Assembly (NCBI RefSeq): GCF_001650875.1
Contig: NZ_LXYI01000029.1
Location: 1 to 64,000, forward strand
Length of the DNA stretch: 64,000 nt
Source: Sulfitobacter sp. EhC04
GTDB taxonomy: Bacteria > Pseudomonadota > Alphaproteobacteria > Rhodobacterales > Rhodobacteraceae
Reading direction: 5' to 3'
This document shows positions 53,227 to 61,211 of this stretch, one piece after another. A program made the translations under genes and the position numbers. Below the pieces are notes generated by a model. It did no database searches. It was not told where the DNA came from and saw only the letters and a program-made list of their open reading frames with translations. The stretch's first letter is position 1. The number at the start of each line of letters is the position of its first letter.

Positions 53227-54088
53227 CCCAGATGTCCGGACCGCCGCAGATCAGCGGGTCGATCGCACCGATGGCACGCGCATCTTTCTGTGGATACTCA
53301 AAGGCATGGCAGAGCACCCGCATGGCATTCAGACGCGCGCGGCGCTTGTCGTCAGAGCGGATGATGGTCCAGGGCGCGTGGTCGGTATGGCTGCGCGTCA
53401 GCGTGTCCTGGATCGCGGCGGAATAGGCGTCCCATTTGGCCAGCCCCTGGACGTCGATGCTGCTGAGTTTCCATTGCTTCAGCGGATCGCTTTCGCGTGC
53501 CAGCATGCGGCGCAACTGTTCGGCGCGGCCCACGTTCAGCCAGAACTTGAACAGGTGAATGCCGTCATCCACCAGCATCTTTTCGAAATCCGGCACCTGG
53601 TTGAAGAAATGCCGGTTCTGATCCGGCGTGCAGAACCCGAAAACCGGTTCGACCACGCCCCGGTTGTACCAGGACCGGTCGTAGAAAACGATCTCTCCCG
53701 CGGTGGGCAGATGAGTCACATAGCGCTGGAAATACCATTGGCCCTGTTCCGTCTCTGTCGGTTTGGACAGGGCGACGACGCGCGCCGCGCGAGGATTAAG
53801 ATTGGTGCGCATCCGGTTGATTGTGCCGCCTTTTCCGGCGGCATCGCGGCCTTCGAACACCATGACGATGCGGGTGCCGCTGTCACGGACCCAGGATTGC
53901 AGCTTGACCAGTTCGATCTGCAGCTTGTCATAGGCACGGTCATAAACCTTGCGCGCCAGCCGCTCCGAATGGGGGTAGGACGCCGAAATCACGTCTCCCT
54001 TGTCGGCGCGGCGGATCGCGTTGCGGATCTGGTCGGGCGCGTCGTTTTCGTAAAAGGCGCTGATCGCGCCGTCAAAGGGCAGGTCCAT
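53219..54088 (-). CDS. ppk2: Polyphosphate kinase 2
   Basis: 289 residues of the PPK2 class I family, phosphorylating nucleoside diphosphates with polyphosphate. Walker A is VMVFEGRDAAGKGGTINRM, with the lid/Walker B region VALSKPTETEQGQWYFQRYV and FYDRSWYNRGVVEPVFGFC. The C-terminal SSIDVQGLAKWDAYS and IIRSDDKRRARLN are family-typical. Its 3' end overlaps the tetR start. Confidence 0.96.
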   Translation of the reverse strand: MDLPFDGAISAFYENDAPDQIRNAIRRADKGDVISASYPHSERLARKVYDRAYDKLQIELVKLQSWVRDSGTRIVMVFEGRDAAGKGGTINRMRTNLNPRAARVVALSKPTETEQGQWYFQRYVTHLPTAGEIVFYDRSWYNRGVVEPVFGFCTPDQNRHFFNQVPDFEKMLVDDGIHLFKFWLNVGRAEQLRRMLARESDPLKQWKLSSIDVQGLAKWDAYSAAIQDTLTRSHTDHAPWTIIRSDDKRRARLNAMRVLCHAFEYPQKDARAIGAIDPLICGGPDIWDA

Positions 54089-54136
54089 GGGGCCTCCTCA
54101 AATGGTCTTTGAATTCAATATGGGATGTTAAGGGGA

Positions 54137-55108
54137 TTAACGCAAACCCGCACGGGCCGCGGCCCTGTCGATGGCGGCAGTCAGTTCCTCGGGCGCGGTA
54201 TGTTGCAGCATGTGGCCCTGACCTGGCAGGATCTTCAATGCGCCACGGGGGACGTCGCCCATCAGCACCTCGGCGTGGATATGTGCGGGCACGATGGTGT
54301 CGGCATCGCCGTGGACCGCCTCGATGGGCATGGTCAGATTGCCGTATTGCTTTTGCATTTCAACCACATGCGGGCGCAGGGCATTGACCTGCTGGGCATT
54401 GGCGCGCAGCGACGTCCGGCGCAGGGTCAGCCCGGTGCCCAGATGGTCGCCATAGCCCGCCGGGGCCTCTTGCGGGGCAAAGATGGCGTTGATGCTGCCC
54501 TCGATATAGGTCCTGGGGACAAAGGCGGTGACCATCGGCACAAACAGCGCCCCACCGGGCAGGGAGCCATTGACCGTATAGGTCCAGCCCAGCCCGCCGG
54601 GCCAGGGTTCCGACACCGCACCGGCCAGCACCAGCGCGGCGGTATCATCGGGGCGCGACAGGCCCCAGGCGAGGGCCACGATGCCGCCAAAGGAATGGCC
54701 CAGCACGATGGGATTGCGCACATCCAGCGCATCGGCGGCCTTTTGCAGCAGCGCGGCCTGTGCCTGTGGCGTTTCTTCGGTGGTGTTCCAGGCACCGCCC
54801 GATCCGGGCAGGCGGCCCGTCCAGCCCATGCCGGGCCGGTCGAACAGGATCACCCGGTAGCGGTCGGTCAGGCGGCTGGCGAATCCCATGGTCAGGTCCC
54901 GCAGGTTGCCGCTGGCCCCGTGGATCAGCACCAGGTCGGGGCCGCTGCCCATGACCAGCGCATGCACCGGCACGCCGTCGATATCCAGCATCCGGCCCAG
55001 GGGCGGCGTGGCCGCTTCTGCCGCCGCTTCACGGGCTGCCGCGCGCCATTGAACGATGCCGATCAGCGCGGCCAGAAGGACAACAGCAATCATCATTCCG
55101 GTCCTCAT
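54137..55108 (-). CDS. Membrane-anchored alpha/beta hydrolase
   Basis: 323 residues. The N-terminal helix (GMMIAVVLLAALIGIVQW) acts as a signal anchor. The hydrolase domain has VLIHGASGNLRDL (oxyanion), LFDRPGMGWTGR, nucleophile GHSFGG, acid in HGDADTIVP and His in GQGHML. It lies 4 nt after metA on the same strand, so cotranscription is likely. Why a hydrolase follows metA is unclear. It is not a MetX-type acetyltransferase by length or motif. Confidence 0.88.
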   Translation of the reverse strand: MRTGMMIAVVLLAALIGIVQWRAAAREAAAEAATPPLGRMLDIDGVPVHALVMGSGPDLVLIHGASGNLRDLTMGFASRLTDRYRVILFDRPGMGWTGRLPGSGGAWNTTEETPQAQAALLQKAADALDVRNPIVLGHSFGGIVALAWGLSRPDDTAALVLAGAVSEPWPGGLGWTYTVNGSLPGGALFVPMVTAFVPRTYIEGSINAIFAPQEAPAGYGDHLGTGLTLRRTSLRANAQQVNALRPHVVEMQKQYGNLTMPIEAVHGDADTIVPAHIHAEVLMGDVPRGALKILPGQGHMLQHTAPEELTAAIDRAAARAGLR

Positions 55109-55112
55109 CTGC

Positions 55113-56030
55113 TCAGGTGCCGATCAGCGAAATATCATAGGGGCAGCTTTGGTAGATCTCGTTGATCCAGTTGCCATAAAGCAGATGCGCATGGCTGCGC
55201 CAGCGGTTCATCGGCGCGCGCGACGGGTCGTCATCGGGGTAGTAGTTGCAGGGCACGTTGATCGGCGTACCCGAAGCCACGTCACGGTCGTATTCCTGTT
55301 TCAGCGTATCGCTGTCGTATTCGAAGTGGTTGAACACATAAAGCGCGCGGTGCTCCGGGTCTTCGATCAGGCAGGGGCCGACCTCATCGCTCGCCAGCAG
55401 GGTGGTCAGCTTGGGGTGGGTGTCGACCTCGTCCTGGCGCATCTCTGTCCAGCGCGACACCGGCACGACGCAATCATCGGAGAACCCGCGCAGATAGGGT
55501 GACGCGGGGGCGAGGTTGCGGTGCCGGAAACAGCCGAATGCCTTTTCGCTCAGGATGTGCTTTTTGACGCCGTGAAAGTGGTTGATCATGGCCATCCCGC
55601 CCCAGCAGACGCCGAAGGTGGAATGCACATTGGTCTGGGTCCAGTCCATCACCCGGCGCAATTCCTCCCAATAGGTGACATCGGTGAAATCCATATGCTC
55701 GATGGGCGCGCCGGTGATGATCAGCCCGTCGAATTTCTCGTCCCAGACCTGGCTGACGGGGCGGTAAAAGCTCTTCATATGTTCGGCGGCGGTGTTGCGG
55801 GTGCGGTGGTCCGACATGCGCAGCAGGCTGAATTCGATCTGCAAGGGCGTGGCCCCGATCAGCCGGGCGAACTGGTTCTCCGTCTGGATTTTCTTGGGCA
55901 TCAGGTTCAGCAGCGCGATCTTCAGCGGGCGAATGTCCTGATGGTCGGCCAGCTCATCGTCCAGCAGCATCACGCCCTCGCGGTTCAGCACGTCATAGGC
56001 GGGCAGGGTGGCGGGTATCTTGATGGGCAT
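55113..56030 (-). CDS. metA: Homoserine O-acyltransferase, MetA family (probably acetyl-specific)
   Basis: 305 residues. It acylates homoserine at the start of methionine synthesis. The nucleophile is Cys142 ([12 protein letters not shown]), with His/Glu in FNHFEYD near residue 235, exactly the E. coli MetA numbering. Residue 111 is Glu (GAPIEHMDF). In this family Glu111 is associated with acetyl-CoA use and Gly with succinyl-CoA, so homoserine O-acetyltransferase is predicted despite MetA ancestry. The start at 56030 matches the family N-terminus. Longer upstream frames are not supported. I see no SAM-II riboswitch in the ~150-nt leader. Confidence 0.95.
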   Translation of the reverse strand: MPIKIPATLPAYDVLNREGVMLLDDELADHQDIRPLKIALLNLMPKKIQTENQFARLIGATPLQIEFSLLRMSDHRTRNTAAEHMKSFYRPVSQVWDEKFDGLIITGAPIEHMDFTDVTYWEELRRVMDWTQTNVHSTFGVCWGGMAMINHFHGVKKHILSEKAFGCFRHRNLAPASPYLRGFSDDCVVPVSRWTEMRQDEVDTHPKLTTLLASDEVGPCLIEDPEHRALYVFNHFEYDSDTLKQEYDRDVASGTPINVPCNYYPDDDPSRAPMNRWRSHAHLLYGNWINEIYQSCPYDISLIGT

Positions 56031-56181
56031 GAGTTTGGCGATCCGTGTATTGAATGGTTTAGATAGACCGGGCAGGCTGCGCTGCCAAGGGGCCGGGGCG
56101 GCGGAGAACGCGGATGTGACATTGCATTTTCCGCAAGCTGACGCATCATGGCATTCTGTTGCGCCATGCACCGAGGTTTCC

Positions 56182-56757
56182 ATGCGTCTGACCCTGCTTC
56201 TTCTCTGTCTGTTGTCCCCGCTTTCCGTTGCCGCGCAGCAAGGCGATCCCATGGATGTTCAACGCTGCATCTGGCGCTGCCTTGCCGATTCCTCCGGTCC
56301 GGCAAGTTCCGAATACAATCAATGCGTTGCGCGGCTTTGTTCAGGTGAACCCGTTGCGCCGCTCAGCACGCCTGCACCACCACAGCCAGTGCCGCTGGCC
56401 TGGCGCGCGGGGCTGGCCAGTGACGGGGTCCACCGCTTTGCGGGTGCCGATGCCGAGCAGGGCTATGGGTTCTACTATTTCTGCACGCCGCAGGTCAGTT
56501 TCTTTACCCTGATCGGCCTGCCGATGGATGCCGGACAATACAGGTTTGTGATCGGTGACGTCGCCTATCTGGTGCCGCTGGACCGCAGCCGCGGCGATCT
56601 GAGCGTGAACATCCCGCCGGGCGATGTGTTCATGCAGGGCGTGCAGGCGGGGTCCTGGCTGCGGGTGGAGGCGCTGGATGGCACATCGCTGATCCAGTTT
56701 TCGCTGTCCGGTGCCGGGGCCAGCATCAACAACGCGGTGCAGGGGTGTTTTGGCTGA
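56182..56757 (+). CDS. Secreted hypothetical protein
   Basis: 191 residues with a signal peptide ([17 protein letters not shown]). A Cys-containing N-terminal stretch ([27 protein letters not shown]) looks like a small disulfide-linked helical pair. A proline-rich linker and a beta-rich domain follow ([29 protein letters not shown]...). GAGG lies 6 nt before the ATG. Divergent from metA. No family recognised. Confidence 0.72.
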   Translation: MRLTLLLLCLLSPLSVAAQQGDPMDVQRCIWRCLADSSGPASSEYNQCVARLCSGEPVAPLSTPAPPQPVPLAWRAGLASDGVHRFAGADAEQGYGFYYFCTPQVSFFTLIGLPMDAGQYRFVIGDVAYLVPLDRSRGDLSVNIPPGDVFMQGVQAGSWLRVEALDGTSLIQFSLSGAGASINNAVQGCFG

Positions 56758-56767
56758 GGTTGATGAA

Positions 56768-56783
56768 AGGTGACATGTCACCT
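56768..56783. promoter_or_regulatory. Perfect 16-bp palindrome AGGTGACATGTCACCT
   Basis: Perfect dyad 10 nt after the secreted hypothetical's stop and 111 nt before the lipoprotein gene start. Its TGACATGTCA core also occurs in the long inverted repeats at 28824-28871 and 34297-34338. Possible operator. Confidence 0.4.
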
Positions 56784-56893
56784 GACTGTGGCTTAAATCT
56801 TGTGCCATTTCTGCTCTACGACATTTTAACGATTAACTCACGCTTCTGCCTTGGCGGTGACTGTATCGTGGTGCAAACAAAAGGGGTATCTGG

Positions 56894-57820
56894 ATGCGTT
56901 CAAGAATTGGCATTGAACTGGCCGCCGTTATTCTGTTGGTCGGGTGTGGTGTACCCGCGACCGAAACTGAGGTAGCAGGTTTTGCAAACAGCCTTTCAGA
57001 AGTGGAAGCACCGCTTGCGCCGGTACTTAAGGCCGGAACAGAGCGAGAGACCAGCGCGGAGAAGGCGCGTTTCCTCGCGCGAGGCGAACTGGTCTATGAC
57101 AGACCGCTCGATTGCATCGAAATCGTGTTCGGTCCCCGGACCGCAACAGAAAAGCTGGACCGGCGCAGCGCCGCCTGTGATGCGGCCCCAAGGTTCAGAG
57201 CCCCGTTGGTGCGTGGGAGCGCGGCTTATGCCGCTTCGGGACTTTCTGCTTTGCGAAGCTATGCGACTGTGCTGGAGCAGATTAGCGGATCGGACGTTTC
57301 TGCGCAGGTCAATGCGAATTTTCAGGAGTTCCTGACGTCGATCAACGCCTTTGCTACGGCAAACAATGCTGCCGGTGCGGAAAACGGCGTGATCAAGACG
57401 GATCAGATCGAACCGCTAGGCAACATTGTTGGACGCGCGGTAGAGGCACGGCGCGGTGCGATCCTGAAAAGGCTGGTGAACGCGGCTCATCCGCAGATCA
57501 AAGTGATCATCGCAGAATTGATCGCATATCGCGAGCCATCCGAAAGGCTGCTGTCGCAGGCGCGCGCGTTGAACACCGCATATGAGAATTTGACAACTGC
57601 ACAGGATTCAGGAAACCCGGAATATTATGCCCGGATGACAGCACGCTACGAGGCCGAGCTTGCATCATTCCAGAAATCGGTCGGCGCCAGTGATGCGGGC
57701 CGACTGATGGCGCTCTGGCGGGCGCATCAGATACTGCACGCCCAGATCAACGGACCCGGTGATCCGGTAGAGTTGATTGGACTGCTGGAAGACTTCAAGG
57801 CTTTGGCCAAGACCAACTAG
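56894..57820 (+). CDS. Hypothetical lipoprotein, helical
   Basis: 308 residues with a lipoprotein signal (IELAAVILLVGC, lipobox LVGC, Cys18). The mature part is mostly alpha-helical (long stretches such as AAYAASGLSALRSYATVLEQISG and EPSERLLSQARALNTAYENL) without recognised motifs, and resembles an extended helical bundle. AAGGGG precedes the ATG by about 8 nt. The next gene starts 19 nt downstream and is probably cotranscribed. Codon use is less GC-biased than in neighbouring core genes, suggesting an accessory origin. Confidence 0.7.
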   Translation: MRSRIGIELAAVILLVGCGVPATETEVAGFANSLSEVEAPLAPVLKAGTERETSAEKARFLARGELVYDRPLDCIEIVFGPRTATEKLDRRSAACDAAPRFRAPLVRGSAAYAASGLSALRSYATVLEQISGSDVSAQVNANFQEFLTSINAFATANNAAGAENGVIKTDQIEPLGNIVGRAVEARRGAILKRLVNAAHPQIKVIIAELIAYREPSERLLSQARALNTAYENLTTAQDSGNPEYYARMTARYEAELASFQKSVGASDAGRLMALWRAHQILHAQINGPGDPVELIGLLEDFKALAKTN

Positions 57821-57839
57821 GTAGAAGGAGATAGGGGAC

Positions 57840-58193
57840 ATGACACAGTCCGGCGATATCCGCGGGATGAAGACTTATCAGCAACTCTATGACTACGGGT
57901 TTGCTGCTGTAGGGAAACTAGACGCGCGAGCGAGTGAGGAAACCGATGTCACGAAACGCAAGGCCTTGCGCGCAAAGTCATCGGAAATAATGGATTTCCT
58001 ATTCCGGCTGCGGGCTGCTGAATTGGTCGAACTTTCGACGCCAACCTCCCAGATTTCAGCAGGCACACAATTGAGAAACGCAGTGGAAACAGCTAAAAAG
58101 GAGATGCGAAAACTCGAAAAGCTAGCGACTGCGCTTAAGGCCGCGTCGGACCTCCTGAAGATGGCAACGCTGTTGGTCAAACTAACCGTCTGA
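57840..58193 (+). CDS. Hypothetical helical protein
   Basis: 117 residues, no signal peptide, mostly helical and charged, with a coiled-coil-like C-terminal half (NAVETAKKEMRKLEKLATALKAASDLLKMATLLVKL). AAGGAG is about 9 nt upstream. Its 3' end overlaps the convergent P-loop gene by 12 bp. Together with the upstream lipoprotein it forms a two-gene unit of unknown function. Confidence 0.6.
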   Translation: MTQSGDIRGMKTYQQLYDYGFAAVGKLDARASEETDVTKRKALRAKSSEIMDFLFRLRAAELVELSTPTSQISAGTQLRNAVETAKKEMRKLEKLATALKAASDLLKMATLLVKLTV

Positions 58194-59039
58194 CAGACAG
58201 CCCGCAATCAACTCCACGAAATCCGCTTCACTCTTCAACCCGCCGATCTGGTCGGGGGTGATGGTGACACCCCATTTCGCCATCGCCTCATAACGCGGCT
58301 GGCGGTGTGATAGGGCTTGCGCATAGGTCCAGCGGACAAAGGCATCAGGATCAACTTCATCCGCTGTGCATTTGTTTTCATTCAGATAATCCGTCCAGAC
58401 CCGCGCAAGGAAAGCGGGCTGATAGGCCATCGGTTTGGGCGCGCGGTCAAAGCGGCGGATCAGCTCTTGCGTGTGGGCCTCATCGCCCCTGATCCAGACC
58501 AGCAGGCATTCCTCCGACAGGGTATTCAGCAGCGGATCATCCGGGTTTTCCGGGTCCACCCATTCGCAGATCGACCCGCCGGTGTCGCAGATGAAATGGT
58601 CGTAGCCATAAAGCGCCTTGGCGCGCTCAGCGAAATGCGGCGTGTCGTTCAGCGCCGCGATCTCGGCCAGGCGAAACGCCTCTTGCCGGGTGGCGTATTC
58701 GGCCATCGGCAAGCCGCCCTTCTGCGGCGAACCGGGCTTGCCTAAGAAAGTAGCGACTGCAGTAAGATCATGTGTATGCACATTTGGAGCAATGTATATT
58801 GCGTCATTTATTAGCATTTCTTTGAGATAGGGATGTGACATCGCGGCAGCTAAGCACGAATCCACGATCGCCTCGCCCATGTAGCGGGTGCCGATGCGGT
58901 AGTCGATGGAGTAGTGGAACCAGCCGCCCGAGGCGCGCAAAAGCCCGCTGAGGTGGGTTTTGCCCAGTCCCGACATGCCGAAAACCAACACTTTGCGGCG
59001 CGGCGCGGCGCGCCAGTCTTGGGCGGTGGGGTACAGCAT
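58182..59039 (-). CDS. P-loop NTPase, hypothetical
   Basis: 285 residues with a clear Walker A GMSGLGKTHLSG near residues 21-32, a putative Walker B in YGYDHFICDTGGS and CLLVWIRGDEAHTQELIRRFD downstream. This resembles small ATPases of unknown function found in Rhodobacteraceae. About 110 bp (58740-58850, encoding HPYLKEMLINDAIYIAPNVHTHDLTAVATFLG) are distinctly AT-rich compared with the rest of the gene, although the frame is intact. It is 12 bp from the DMT transporter gene upstream on the same strand. Confidence 0.75.
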   Translation of the reverse strand: MLYPTAQDWRAAPRRKVLVFGMSGLGKTHLSGLLRASGGWFHYSIDYRIGTRYMGEAIVDSCLAAAMSHPYLKEMLINDAIYIAPNVHTHDLTAVATFLGKPGSPQKGGLPMAEYATRQEAFRLAEIAALNDTPHFAERAKALYGYDHFICDTGGSICEWVDPENPDDPLLNTLSEECLLVWIRGDEAHTQELIRRFDRAPKPMAYQPAFLARVWTDYLNENKCTADEVDPDAFVRWTYAQALSHRQPRYEAMAKWGVTITPDQIGGLKSEADFVELIAGCLSDG

Positions 59040-59051
59040 GGGGCAGGTCCG

Positions 59052-59984
59052 TCAGGTTGATTTCGCCCCCTGTCTAGCGGAGCGGCGGCGCGGACGCCAG
59101 ATGCGGCCGTTCAGGATCAGCAGCCCCGCCGCCAGCAGCGCAAAACCCGCATAGGCCGCCGGGCGCAGGGCCTCACTCAGCATCAGCGCCCCCAGCACAA
59201 TCGCAAAGGGCGGGATCAGCAGCGTGACCAGCATCAGGTTGCCGCTGCCCGCCATGCCCAGTACCCGGTAATAGAGCAGATAGGCCAGCGCCGTGCCCAG
59301 CAGCGCGTAATAGCCGATGGCGGCCCAGGTGCGGGGGCCGAGCGACAGATCGACCGGCCCCTCAATGCTCCAGGCGACCGGCAGCATGATCAGCGTCGAT
59401 CCGGTGACCATGCCCGCCGCGGCGACCTGTGGCGGCTGGCCCGACAGCATCTTGCGCGCCCAGACAGAGGCGAGCGCATAGGACACCGTGCCGCCGATCA
59501 CCGCCAATTGGGCCAGTGACCGGATGTCGAACTGGGCCAGATTCTCCAGCCCGATGGCGGTGGCGACCCCGGCAAAGCCCAGCATGACGCCCGCGGCCTT
59601 GCGTGGGGTGATCCGCTCATCCGCAAAAAAGACCGCCGCCGCGATCACGCCAAAGATCGCCGTGGCGGCATTTAGGATCGAGGTCAGGCCGCTTTCGATG
59701 TGCAACTGGCCCCAGGCCATCAGGCCGAATGGGACCACGTTGTTCAGCAGCCCCATGACCAGGAAAGCCCCCCAGACCCGCAGGTCGCAGGGCACCGGCA
59801 GGCGCATCAGCAGCACAGCCCCCCAGAGCGCCAGCATCGCCCAGCCAACCCGGTGGGCCACGGCCCAGAGCGGCCCGATTTCATCAAGCGCGACCCGGAT
59901 GGAGACAAAGGACGCGCCCCAGATCGCCGCCAGCAGCAGCATCTCGGTCCAGGCGCGGGGGGTGATTGATTTCTGCGGGCTCAT
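59052..59984 (-). CDS. EamA/DMT family transporter
   Basis: 310 residues, about ten transmembrane helices in two EamA repeats (WTEMLLLAAIWGASFVSIRVALDEIGPLWAVAHRVGWAMLALW; LAVIGGTVSYALASVWARKML). Members export metabolites or drugs, and the substrate is unknown. The frame is open further upstream (VEDERPQAL), but that is the terminal repeat of the adjacent MITE-like element. ATG 59984 is 3 nt from the element's edge, so its promoter probably lies within the element. Confidence 0.9.
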   Translation of the reverse strand: MSPQKSITPRAWTEMLLLAAIWGASFVSIRVALDEIGPLWAVAHRVGWAMLALWGAVLLMRLPVPCDLRVWGAFLVMGLLNNVVPFGLMAWGQLHIESGLTSILNAATAIFGVIAAAVFFADERITPRKAAGVMLGFAGVATAIGLENLAQFDIRSLAQLAVIGGTVSYALASVWARKMLSGQPPQVAAAGMVTGSTLIMLPVAWSIEGPVDLSLGPRTWAAIGYYALLGTALAYLLYYRVLGMAGSGNLMLVTLLIPPFAIVLGALMLSEALRPAAYAGFALLAAGLLILNGRIWRPRRRSARQGAKST

Positions 59985-59986
59985 GA

Positions 59987-60257
59987 CTAGGGCCTGTGGA
60001 CGTTCATCTTCGACCACCCGTTTCTGCCCAAAATTGCTCAGTTCCAGGCAAGAGAGCGCAGGAATAGCCAGCTATTTCAAGCGCTCTTAACGCAGAAATG
60101 GGCAATTTTGGCGAAACCCCTGCGGGGCGCGGCGGATTTTGCCTCTGCCATCCCGGATGTTCGCTTCCAATGATCACATTGCTGCGCTCACATCAGGGCG
60201 CCAGCGGCAAAATCCGACTCGCGCGGGTGGTCGAAGATGAATGTCCACAGGCCCTAG
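59987..60257. mobile_element. 271-bp MITE-like element with 34-bp terminal inverted repeats
   Basis: Left terminus 59987-60020 and right terminus 60224-60257 are inverted repeats matching at 33 of 34 positions (ends CTAGGGCCTGTGGAC...). Internal inverted segments include GGATTTTGCC / GGCAAAATCC (60133-60142 / 60206-60215) and a partly inverted TTTCTGCCCA / TGGGCA pair. There is no coding capacity. It lies between two DMT transporter genes, touching the start of one. A terminal fragment also occurs at 32993-33013. Confidence 0.8.
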
Positions 60258-60293
60258 CGTTTTACGCCGCAAGAGCGCACACCGCGACCCGGA

Positions 60294-61187
60294 TCATGCT
60301 GGTTTTCTGCGGGTCTCGACCCAGATGTTCAGATAATTCCCGGCAAAGATGATGACGGCACCGACGAACACCCAGATGTCCACTGTCTCGCCATAGACCA
60401 GCATGGCGAGGATGGCGATGACGGGCAGGCGGGCAAAGTCGATGGGAGAGACCACCGCAGCCGGGGCCAGCCGGAGCGCATTGGTGATACAGAAATGCGC
60501 CAGCAGCCCGCAGAGCCCGACCAGCGCCAGCAGCGGGGCGCTGGCCAGCGTCGGCAGGGCGATGTCTCCGTCATATCCGGCAGTGATCAGCCCGAAGATC
60601 AGTTGCAGCAGCGTCAGGTAGAACATGATCGCGGTGATGCTTTGCCGGGCGGTCAGTTTCTTGGTGGTGATGAAGGTCAGCGCGAAAAAGACGGCACAGC
60701 CGGCGGCGGCCAGCACGCCCGCGTTCATCCCCGCAACCGTGGGGCGCGCCACGATCAGGATGCCGATGAACCCCATCAGCGCCGAGATGGAGCGGACCCT
60801 GGTCAGCCGCTCGCCCAGTAGGAAGGGGGAGAGCACGATCACCCAGAGCGGCGTGGTGAATTCAAAGGCAAAGACCTGCGCCAGCGGGATCACCGTCACC
60901 GCAAAGAACCAAAGGTTCTGGCCGGTGAAATGCACCATATTGCGCAGGACCTGAAGGCCCAGCGCATCGCGGTTGATCTCGTGCCAGGTGCCGACGCGAT
61001 ACGCCACGCCGATCACGATGAGAAAACCGAAGACCGAGCGATAAAGCATGATCTCGAAAGTGTCGTAATCGGTCCCCAGCTTGCGCCCGGCCATTGCCAT
61101 CGCGGTGAATGAGGTGATGGCACCCAGCATCCAGAACGCTGCGCGCAGCGTCTGGTTGATCGGGGGAAGTACGGTATTCTCGGTCAC
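60294..61187 (-). CDS. DMT family transporter
   Basis: 297 residues, about ten transmembrane helices in two EamA repeats (AAFWMLGAITSFTAMAMAGRKLG; VLAAAGCAVFFALTFITTKKLTARQS). GTG start at 61187. It is similar to riboflavin/SAM-type DMT permeases but not assignable. It is not an obvious recent duplicate of the neighbouring DMT gene at 59052, and shares only the family fold. It lies 24 nt after guaA's stop on the same strand. Confidence 0.9.
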   Translation of the reverse strand: MTENTVLPPINQTLRAAFWMLGAITSFTAMAMAGRKLGTDYDTFEIMLYRSVFGFLIVIGVAYRVGTWHEINRDALGLQVLRNMVHFTGQNLWFFAVTVIPLAQVFAFEFTTPLWVIVLSPFLLGERLTRVRSISALMGFIGILIVARPTVAGMNAGVLAAAGCAVFFALTFITTKKLTARQSITAIMFYLTLLQLIFGLITAGYDGDIALPTLASAPLLALVGLCGLLAHFCITNALRLAPAAVVSPIDFARLPVIAILAMLVYGETVDIWVFVGAVIIFAGNYLNIWVETRRKPA

Positions 61188-61211
61188 GGGTGGGCAGGGG
61201 TCATTGTGTGA

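Noticed and set aside
56031-56180. SAM-II riboswitch upstream of metA
   Set aside because: Expected in many alphaproteobacteria, but I could not find the conserved pseudoknot bases in the minus-strand leader.
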